A DNA stretch of 64,000 nucleotides from Pinus tabuliformis (taxonomy: Eukaryota; Streptophyta; Pinopsida; Pinales; Pinaceae), in assembly GCA_031772625.1 (NCBI GenBank), contig CM062804.1:1017270514-1017334513 (forward strand), written 5' to 3'. Shown here piece by piece: positions 56,640 through 64,000 of this stretch (position 1 is the stretch's first letter; every line of letters begins with the position of its first letter). A program made the position numbers and the translations under genes. The notes beneath the pieces are model-generated. The model saw nothing but the letters and a program-made list of their open reading frames with translations. It was not told the origin of the DNA and did not search any database.

Positions 56640-57560
56640 ATCCTCCTGGAAAACCAGGATTAACCGGACCATACTGGGGTTGCTGAGGTTGTTGATAAGT
56701 GTACCCAGGATACGGTTGATACTGGTAAACTGGCTGTTGGACAGCAGGCCCGTATTGGTGTTGTCCCTGGTACGGTTGATAAACGAATTGTGGTTGACTA
56801 GTAACAACCGTACAAACCAGGTTGTCCTACAGGCATCTGAACCGTAGTTTGAATCGTAGATCCAGACAATTGTAAAGATGTCTGAGGAGTAGTTGCAGAG
56901 ATAGTAGAAACAGGAGCTGTCGATACTCTAGAAGTAAGTGTGGTGGAAGGAACAGATGTTGCGGTAGTTGCAGCAGTCGTTTGAGATGGAGTACTAGGTG
57001 CAATGGGCGACTGAGTAACTACCGAAGGTACAGAAGTTTGAACATTAGACTGGACTGGTTGCTGGGGTGAACCAGAAACTAAAGGTTGTCCAGCTTGAGA
57101 TGACAACTGTACGCTTGGCTGCAACACTTGTTGAACTTGCGATGGATCGCACACTATGTTCATTCCGGGGTATTGACCCATGACAGGTTGAGGATATTGA
57201 GATCCATAACCGGATTGAGGGTAGGATTGATAATTGAAAGGTACATTTCCCGTACCTTGAACATAAGATTGACCTTGGGGTGGTTGATAACCTTGACTCG
57301 AGTACTGACCTTGAGGTAGATACCCTTGAGGTAAGTACTGATACTGGGGTTGACCTTGAGCTATGAATTGATACTGAGGTTGACCTTGGGGTACATATTG
57401 AGGCTGGGGTTGACCTTGAGGAATGTATTGTACTATGGGTACATACTGTCCTTGAGGTTGCCCCCCAGACGCAATTTGTGTACCTTGAGGTTGCCCCCCA
57501 GGCGTTAATTGAGGCTGCCCCCCAGGCGGTAATTGGCCACCTTGAGGTTGAGAACCAGGA
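56640..57560 (-). repeat. Tandem coding repeats in the T gag low-complexity domain
   Basis: Short repeats such as PQGQPQ(Y) with YVPQ, FIAQ and YLPQ variants at about 57290-57440, and GGQPQ units at about 57450-57545. The protein is rich in Q, P, G, Y and lacks charge, like prion-type low-complexity domains. Confidence 0.8.
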
Positions 57561-58269
57561 ACTGAACCTGACATCATGTAAATGTCTCCTACACCCAATG
57601 GTTTAGTACCATTTTTTCCAGCTAATAACCCATGTTCAATGGGTTGAGGAGATGCTCCCGCAAAAGTACCAGAAAGAGACTGATACCTAGAGGGAACAAA
57701 AGGACCGCCGTACAAGAAAGATTCAGGAGATTGAGTGAACACGGACGACTGACCAGAAATATTTACAGGAGTATAAATACCTCCAGGTGGAAAAGGAGTA
57801 CGAGGTGGAGAAAAACCTGACCCTGAGTTGTCCAAATAATTGGTTAACGAAAGATACCAAGTAGTGCTTCTAGGAGGACTGTAAAAGATGGATTCACGCT
57901 CCCTTAGATCAATAGTAGGTTGATCTTCAAGGATAGAGACGCCAAATTCTTCTTCTGGAGCAAGTTCTTCAATGGCTATCAAACCAGCAGGAAGATTTTC
58001 GGTGATGACTCTTTCTACCCTAGGTGAATCAGGAGCACTAGAAGTTGGAGTAACAGGTTCAGATATTTCAGGTTCTTCGCCTATATCACTAGTAGATGAA
58101 AAACTACCAGCAAGCTCGGAAACTGCAACAACTTTGGGATTATAACCTGTTTCTAGACCTTGGTAATCTGGATGGACTACCAACGACGACTCTCCTTCTT
58201 CAGGTGAACCTACTTTACTGCCACTAGGAGTTACAAGGACTTTCAAACCTTCGTAATGACCCGGGACGT

Positions 58270-58381
58270 CTTCAGGAGGTTCGCCCCGAAGTCTACGGGA
58301 CTTCCTCAACAAATCGGCCACGGTAACAATCTCAGGAGACTTGCCCCGAAGTCTACGGGACTGTCTCGGTAATTCAGCCAC
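58270..58381 (-). repeat. Two-copy basic motif at the gag N-terminus
   Basis: LPRQSRRLRGKSPE and LLRKSRRLRGEPPE are adjacent copies. The DNA shares CCCCGAAGTCTACGGGACT at about 58285 and 58347, a 63-bp period. Confidence 0.85.
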
Positions 58382-58863
58382 AGTTAAAAACTTTTAACTA
58401 CTGCACACGCAAACAAAGTAAAATCTCAAAGCAAACCGCCTAAAGTCTCTAAAGAACCAAACAAATTCGAATCACACGCCTAAAGAATCTAGGGCGTCAA
58501 ACCATACACAAACAGTAGCCTTCCGGACCGAAAACACTAGTTGGAGATGAAACCCAACATCGCCGAATTCAGTACAGAAGTGGTGGGTGGAACAGTTACC
58601 CTGGCAACCTGCTTAATGAATAGACCGGCACAAGTTCCTCCACTTTAACCGTCTCGAGTGAAGTGAACCCCCCGGAAAATCCAAGTGAGTCTAGCCGACG
58701 TCTGCTCCAGGTACAGTGGGATCTTCCCTCCACCGTCACCTCGGTAGAATCCTAAAGATAATGGTCACTAAGGTTACCAACAACAACAAATATACCTGGG
58801 GGAACAGTCTACGACCCGATAGCACGCAAGGGCAGAGTAACAAGCTCAATCCCCTTGCCGGCT

Positions 58864-58925
58864 CCTTGACAATAATCCAAGGTTTACCGACAAGTGACCC
58901 CAGGCTCCTCGACAATAATCCGAGG
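58864..58925. ncRNA. Duplicated leader hairpin with one compensatory change
   Basis: CCTTG/CAAGG (58864-58868 and 58878-58882) and CCTCG/CGAGG (58907-58911 and 58921-58925) both close the identical 9-base loop ACAATAATC. Both are followed by TTTACCG. One base pair changed on both sides. The position in the element RNA leader suggests packaging or dimerisation, which is only a guess. Confidence 0.55.
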
Positions 58926-60154
58926 TTTACCGTTTGTAGTACGTGCGTATCTGGCGTCTTTCCCAATGAAGGAGGATTGATCCCCTCACTGGTTCGGACA
59001 CGGTCTCGTGCTTCTCCTTTAAGAGGAGCTTTCCCAGAGTATAAGTGAAACAGTTGGATTTATCCTGCCACAAGATGAGCTACTTGTTTGGTTTTACTGT
59101 CTTGGAGAGTTAATTACTCTCCTACTCCAAGGCACTAGCCTGATCTATATTGGTGTTTCAGAGCCCTAGTAAATAAAAAGTTACTAAGTTGATTTTACTT
59201 TAAGCGTTAATTTGTATGGCTTTTCTTTAAGACAAAAGGTAGTGGAGATGAAACTGATGGTGTGTAGACTCGACTCAAATCCACTAAAAAGATGCACTTA
59301 GGATGATTTATACTAATTTTCTTTTTCAATGAATTCCCTAGCTAAGAGAGTTGGAGAATGCAAAATTGATATAAAGACAACTTTCTTGGCAATGAAAATC
59401 AAAGAAACAAACTCTTTATCTTTTCCAAAACATGCAACACATGACCACTAATTACTTCACGAAAATTCCTTTTCTTTTCAAAGACTCAAATGCTACCAAA
59501 GCAAACTTTTCTTCAAAATAGTTTTTTTTTGTATTTTTCCCTATATTAGCAAAGCATGTAAAACTTACTTTAACAGAAATCAAAGTTAAAAAATCTATGG
59601 CAATCAAATCAACTCAATTTCACTCAAAAGCAAATCTAAGAGAAATGCACTTAAAAGTAAATCTAACGAGGCAAAAGCCTACTAAGTATGATTCCAGGAT
59701 GTTTTACTCAGGCAAAATTTTAACTAAGGACTAGTTAATGCAGAATCAAAAACCAATCAAAAACAAAAATCAAAATCTTTTGTTCTTTTTCTTAAGAATA
59801 AAATTCAAAGTTCAATCAACAAACTTTTTCGAGATTCGGCAAAGAGAAAACACAAAGGTAGGTTTCTCACAAGGGTGGATTCTATGACAGGTCCGACTCC
59901 TAAGAAGACTGAACAAAACCAGGGAGATCCAAGGTTTTACAACTTCTAAAGCCAAAGTCACTACAGGACCAATGCAAAAATCAAACCCTAAGGCAAAATC
60001 TCTATGAATTTCACTAAAACTCTTGACACTGACGAAACAAGCTTAGGTGAAGATTTATGGCAGAAAACCAGTGGATCTGGGCAGAAAAAACAAATTAAAA
60101 ACAAAATCTAAGAGGCAAAAAAGGAGAAAATTGGAATTTTCTCAATTTTGACAG

Positions 60155-60255
60155 GGTACGCAGGCAACCTGTTTACACAGGTGCGTGTACGCTCTGTGCA
60201 CAAAGCTGTAGTGCGTACAGGTACGCACTGTGCTCAACTCAGAGGCTGCGTACTT
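60155..60255. repeat. GTACGC cluster in the T leader
   Basis: It includes GTGCGTAC-AG-GTACGCAC, a perfect 8-bp inverted repeat with a two-base spacer (60211-60228), plus single copies near 60158, 60188 and 60248. Confidence 0.85.
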
Positions 60256-60400
60256 CTAGCAAAACTAAGAAAAACTAAAATCTAATTTAACCCTAAGCTA
60301 GCCCACCCAAATACACAGTCAAACAACCAAAAACCAGAAAACAAACGACTTTTCTCAGATCAAAGTTTCATACAAGGCAAAATCATTCACATCAATGGAT

Positions 60401-60418
60401 TCCCCAGTGGAGTCGCCA
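60401..60418 (-). other. Primer-binding site of T
   Basis: The minus strand reads TGGCGACTCCACTGGGGA three bases from the 5' LTR. It begins TGG as required for a tRNA 3' CCA end. It is of the type used by Tat elements (tRNA-Arg is my recollection, not verified). Confidence 0.75.
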
Positions 60419-60421
60419 TTT

Positions 60422-61472
60422 TGTCATGCGGAAAGAGTCGATTTTGCGGACAAAACCGACCTCCCTAGAAGCTAAGGCTTTCTAGTGACAAACAAGACAA
60501 ATAAACACTACCTTTCTCTAAACATGCATTTAGAATACAAGTAATCAGGTGATTGTAACATACCTTTAGTCCAATGCTTTGTAGTAGTCCAGCCTCGCCG
60601 ATCCGGATGAGCTCCTCCTTCTCTTCGAAACCTGCATTCACTAACAAGCCAAAAGATTAAATAGCACCTGATAAACTTATAAAATAATACATATCCATCA
60701 TACAGACCAAGGAGTATATGAAACAAATCATGAATAACAATCTGTTGAGAAAAATGAGTTCATTTGTATTAAGTGGAAACAAAAGAAACCATTACAACCT
60801 GAGCCTTGGTGTTGTGCAGGTCCCTCCTAGGGTCCAGCAAGAGTTTTCCTTTACTTTGATCAGCTCACCCACTTCCAAATAAGGCTAGGAAAGGATGGGA
60901 ATCTCTCCTCTCAAGCTTTACAAGGGAGTCCTAATTCCAGCAGCATCTACCCTTAGGAATGTTCAGCTTTCAACCTCCCCTCCCTTTGGCCCAATACCTG
61001 TATTTATAGTGCTATAGAGGAAGTTAATCAGGTCCACCATCAATGGGATAAGCCCCTCTTTGGATGGGATAGCTCCCCTCTTGATGGGATAAGTTCCTCT
61101 TTCATAGGGATACATGAACCATCTGGAGGCGCTCCATACACGTCAAACAAGCTTCTAGAATGCTCTAGAAATGACCACAAGTAACTTTTTTGGAGTGAAA
61201 CTTGCGCCTTTTGACCTTTACAGGAGTACGCACCCTCCCCTTTACAGACAGAGCGTACAAGTACGCAGGTATTGTGAACTTGGGGTGCGTACACGCAGGT
61301 AAGGCTAAGAGAAACTGCGTACCCAGAGATATATAGATTTTTAAAGACTTTCTCTCTTTCTTGGAGTTTGACATGGAGAGCAGAGGTATGAGACTTGCCA
61401 AGGAGGATAGTATGACAGTTGATGGAGCCATACTAACTGCAAATAGTCATGGTGACAAATTTTAGTGTAACA
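60422..61472 (-). repeat. 5' LTR of T (1051 bp)
   Basis: It matches the 46054 copy nearly throughout. The TATA box is at 61001-61009. A GTACGC hairpin, GCGTAC-AA-GTACGC, is at 61253-61266 (46884-46897 in the other LTR). Confidence 0.95.
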
Positions 61473-61477
61473 AACAC
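61473..61477. other. Target-site duplication of T, right copy
   Basis: AACAC, identical to 46049-46053. The R RNase H frame resumes directly after it. Confidence 0.93.
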
Positions 61478-61719
61478 CACTCATGATTGAAAATACCTTG
61501 GAAATAAAGTTGGCCAAGAACCCAAAGTTCCATGATCGACTGAAGCACATCAATACAAAATATCATTTGATTCAACATGATGCTGAGGCCAAAACAATCC
61601 ATCTTCGCCATTGCTCCACTAATGAGCAGATTGTAGACATCTTCACCAAAGTGCTTGGAAGAGAAAAGCTTGAAAGATTCAGAATGATGCTTGGACTCAC
61701 CAACGCCCCTTCAGATTAA
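61478..61719 (+). pseudogene. Copia R RNase H, 3' part
   Basis: Open frame with IKLAKNPKFHDRLKHINTKY and LRHCSTNEQIVDIFTKVLGR, the Copia RNase H C-terminus. It ends with a stop just before the purine tract. It continues the domain interrupted at 46053. Confidence 0.88.
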
Positions 61720-61728
61720 GGGGGGGAA
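61718..61728 (+). other. Polypurine tract of R
   Basis: AAGGGGGGGAA directly precedes the 3' LTR. Confidence 0.9.
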
Positions 61729-61905
61729 TGTTGACACCTAATCATAGGGATTGGGTGAACAATTATAATTAGTGTAAATAAATAATAAAGGAAATGGAGA
61801 GTCATCGTGAGATGAGACTGAACAGTCACTCCCTCTTGTATATAATAATGAACAACCTAAATGAATAATACAATTTCATTTGAGGAGTTACCTCCTAGTT
61901 TGACA
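61729..61905 (+). repeat. 3' LTR of R (177 bp)
   Basis: Starts TGTTGACA, ends GTTTGACA, and is followed by GAGAC. Confidence 0.93.
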
Positions 61906-64000
61906 GAGACATTTGTTATATTGTTGTAGTGTCACAAATACCCAACCCCACTTCAAATTCCCTTTCACTGTTATGTTGATTTTCTTGTCATTTCAATCTA
62001 TTTTGTGCCTTAAAACAAGTTTTCCTTCAATACTTTCAGAAACTCATGTTGGTGCAGTATATGGTCCTCTACTGCTTGAGCCTTTATAGTCCCTTTCAAG
62101 GGTGATGTGATTAATGGAGGATGATATTTGTAAAGTGCCATAAATGATGACATTTTTGATGAGGTATGGAAGGATGTTTTGTACCACCATTCTGCCAAAG
62201 GCAACCATTTGATCCATTGTGTTTGTTTATCAAATGCAAAGCAACATAGATATCCTTCTAAATATTTATTCACAATCTTAGTTTTCCAATAAAATTGAGG
62301 ATGGTTAGATGGGTTGTGAGCCAATTGAATACCCAAATAAGAAAATAATTCATTATGAAAATTTCTAGTGGAAATTAGATCTCTATCACTTATAATAATC
62401 TTTGGTATTCCATGTAGCTTTTGGATTGTTTCCATAAATGATTTTATCATTATACTTGCTTTATAAGGATGATAAAAAGAGAAAATATGGGCATAATTTG
62501 TCATTTTATCCACTGCAACCATAATGACACTCTTTCCTTCAGATTTGGGTAAACCTGTAATAAAATCCATTAAAACTTTTTCCCAATGCTAGCTTTGTGT
62601 GGCTAATGGCCAGAGGAGCCTAGGGTTCTTGATTGTCTCTCCTTATTTTGTTCGTATACCACACATTCTATCACAAAATTTTTCACATCTCCTTTAAAAC
62701 CTTCGCCAAAAAAATATTTCTTAATCCTATGGTTTGTCTTCAAGAACCCTAAATGTCCTCCTACATGAGAAGTGTGTAATTTTGAAGGACCTTCTGTTTG
62801 AGTTGAGAATTCTTACATAGGTATAAGCAATCTTTGATACCATAACAAAACCTTTTTTCCACATAATTTTTTCTAGTACATCGGTGTCCTCCTGTAGTTG
62901 TTGAATGATATTGCATATATTATCATCTTGCTCCCAATCTATGCTTTCTTCTTCCACTCAATTAGATTGCGAAATGGAAATAACGCATAGTAAACCATCT
63001 GTTTCTTCCTTTTTCCTTGAGAGTATATCTACCACAATATTTTGTTTTCTCTTTTTGTAGATAATTTCAAAGTCATAAACCAACATTTTTGTGATCCATT
63101 TTTGTTTTTCTTCTAAAGATAATATTTCCTCCAAAAAGTACTTCAAACTATCATGATCTATTTTTACTCTGAATTGCCTTGCTATTAGGTATGGATGCAA
63201 TTTCTTAACTACACGTAGTATGGCCAACGTTTGTTTTTCATATATGGGTTTGAGTAAGTTCTTTCCTTTAATTTATCTACTTTCAAAGGAAAGGTGCATT
63301 CCTTGCATCAAATACGCACTAATACCATGGCATGAGGCATCATACTCCACAATGAAGGTTTTCGTGAAGTTAGATCTTGCCAAGATGACAATTATACGCA
63401 TAACCTGTTTAAGTTCTTTGAGAGCTTTTGTTTCTTCTTTAGTCCAAGAAAATACTTCATTCTTCAACAATTTTGTTAAATGTGTTACTATTTGACCTTA
63501 ATTCTTAAAAAACTTGTAGTAATAACAAATCAATCCTAAGAATCCTATAATTTTCTTAAAGGTATTAGGGATTGTCCATTCCCTCATAGAGTTTATTTTG
63601 TTAGGATCCACCTTGACACCCTCATGTGATATAACATGACCCAAGTATTCCACTTATTGAATTCCAAAGCAACACTTGGAAGGCTTTGCATATAGTTGTT
63701 TCTCTTCCAATAGTGTTAATAACCTGTCAAAATGTTGTACATGCTCTTCCCGAGATTTGTTGTAGATTAATATGTCATAAAAAAGTACTAACTTGAATAT
63801 TCTAGGGAAGGGTTAGAAAACATAATTCATCAACCTTTGAAATATTGAAGGCACATTTGTAAGTCCAAATGGAATAACCAAAAATTCGTAATTACCTTCA
63901 TGTATCCTAAAGATTATTTTGGGAATGCCTTCTTTCCTCATTCTAGTTTGATGATATAAGGAACAAACGTCTAACTTAGTAAAGAAAATTTCCCCATGCA
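61906..64000 (-). pseudogene. Chromovirus X RT-RNase H-integrase remnant, cut by window edge
   Basis: From right to left: RT palm and thumb (63500-64000), where the YVDD/FFDD position reads FYDIL, so a catalytic aspartate is lost. RT connection follows (63273-63470, EVFSWTKEETKALKEL). RNase H (62958-63227) has KIDHDSLKYFLEE. The H2C2 zinc region lies near 62700. The integrase core (62010-62570) has DFITGLPKSEG and IIISDRDL, but the region normally holding the catalytic glutamate reads KTKIVNKYLEGYL. The C-terminal part (61906-62009) contains AQNRLK and joins 40812 across R. It is dead. Confidence 0.87.

Larger units (their letters stand above)
51296..58381 (-). pseudogene. T gag-pol polyprotein (gag, PR, RT, RNase H, IN) with five breaks
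   Basis: About 2360 codons from MAELPRQSRRLRG at 58381. Gag has an N-terminal basic repeat, a Q/P/G/Y-rich stretch (about 57560-56640), the retrotrans_gag domain (56570-55990) and a knuckle CLICEEDHFTRDF whose last cysteine is phenylalanine. Protease reads VIDEGASTC (about 54970). RT has FSFMDGFSGYNQI and PYLDD near 53415, then native RNase H. Integrase (52540-51296) has CHNCQ, GIDFIT, ITDHGRHF and NGLVESINK, so H2C2 and DDE are present. Breaks are a shift at about 56810-56845, TAG 56164, TAG 54850, a shift at about 52455-52475, and TAA 51707. The rest is open, consistent with recent death. Confidence 0.93.
58382..60400 (-). other. 2-kb leader of T
   Basis: It lies between primer site and gag start on the minus strand and holds no recognised domain. 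It contains a duplicated hairpin (58864-58925) and a GTACGC cluster (60155-60255). The central part (59200-60100) is A-rich on the plus strand. Confidence 0.7.
46054..61472 (-). mobile_element. Tat-like Ty3/gypsy element T, 15.4 kb, young insertion
   Basis: LTRs of about 1050 bp (46054-47103 and 60422-61472) are flanked by a perfect AACAC duplication inside the RNase H gene of R. On the minus strand: primer site 60401-60418, 2-kb leader, gag-PR-RT-RH-IN (58381-51296), a second RNase H (51155-50736), then a long 3' region with an antisense spliced gene, hairpin arrays and tandem repeats, and a purine tract at 47104. The extra plant/archaeal-type RNase H and antisense frame point to the Tat lineage (inference). 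The LTRs differ by about 12-14 positions in 1050 by eye. Confidence 0.95.
40813..61905 (+). mobile_element. Copia element R with nested gypsy T (21.1 kb overall)
   Basis: Identical-length 177-bp LTRs lie at 40813-40989 and 61729-61905. A perfect primer site (40990), a purine tract (61718-61728) and flanking GGGAC/GAGAC are present. Without T (46054-61472) the element is about 5.67 kb. All Copia domains are present in order on the plus strand. LTRs differ by about 13 of 177 positions (about 7%), making R clearly older than T. Confidence 0.93.
40590..64000 (-). mobile_element. Chromovirus X, minus strand, split by Copia R, runs off window
   Basis: The right part (61906-64000) encodes RT, RNase H, H2C2 and integrase on the minus strand. 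The left part (about 40590-40812) continues the integrase C-terminus with YYGPYKVL, the GPY/F module. The reading joins across Copia R at the repeated GAGAC/GGGAC. Gag, protease and the 5' LTR lie beyond the right edge. No 3' LTR was identified on the left. Confidence 0.82.

Noticed and set aside
56798-56850. Programmed frameshift within gag of T
   Set aside because: It falls inside the low-complexity gag domain, with no slippery heptamer at a gag-pol joint. A mutation is the simpler explanation.
57290-57560. CRISPR-like or minisatellite array
   Set aside because: The repeats are imperfect, coding and in frame in gag. They have no regular repeat-spacer layout.
58716-59048. A 110-codon plus-strand frame as an extra antisense gene of T
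   Set aside because: It lies over the leader hairpins, has no recognisable domain or splice signals, and is probably chance.

Overview
This window is intergenic DNA of a large, repeat-rich plant genome. The plant assignment is firm: LINE ORF1 proteins of the DUF4283/zinc-knuckle type, Copia elements primed by initiator tRNA-Met (TGGTATCAGAGC), chromovirus-type and Tat-type Ty3/gypsy elements, and tRNA-headed SINE-like sequences. Slow decay, deep nesting and the lack of any host gene fit a big-genome seed plant such as a gymnosperm, but that part is inference. I found no host protein-coding gene, rRNA, functional tRNA or CRISPR array. Almost every reading frame is a retroelement fragment or a shadow of one. 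Coordinates and divergence counts were read by eye.

Layout. (1) 0.9-12.5 kb: three decayed LINEs. One lies on the minus strand (about 0.86-3.5 kb). One is a plus-strand 5'UTR plus ORF1 remnant (3.8-5.9 kb). One is a nearly complete plus-strand LINE with ORF1, endonuclease, reverse transcriptase, zinc domain and RNase H (about 6.05-12.48 kb). (2) 12.5-20.9 kb: AT-rich, mostly unrecognisable DNA with short tandem repeats and at least two tRNA-derived SINE-like sequences. (3) 20.9-35.0 kb: the 5' part of a plus-strand Copia (P), then minus-strand Copia A (22650-35018). A is itself interrupted by Copia B (28576-33448) and by a non-autonomous LTR element C (25481-28306). (4) 35.3-38.5 kb: a compact, domain-scrambled chromovirus derivative G with matching 333-bp LTRs and an open 354-codon frame. 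(5) 40.6-64.0 kb: a minus-strand chromovirus X whose integrase C-terminus is split by Copia R (40813-61905). The RNase H of R is in turn split by a 15.4-kb Tat-like gypsy element T (46054-61472).

Ages are consistent with nesting. By eye the LTR pairs differ by roughly 7% in R, 3.6% in G and 1-1.5% in T, so T is the youngest insertion. T is also the richest. It has a gag with a prion-like Q/P/G/Y domain, a PR-RT-RNaseH-IN polyprotein, and a second plant/archaeal-type RNase H downstream of integrase. An antisense, apparently spliced gene resembling the plant mobile domain has its own TATA box inside the element. The non-coding parts of T carry structure no standard feature explains: three two-hairpin modules with compensatory stem changes, a duplicated leader hairpin with a compensatory change, tandem 137-bp units, and GTACGC-based inverted repeats that recur in the LTR, the leader and the antisense intron. 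These are the best candidates here for something undescribed.
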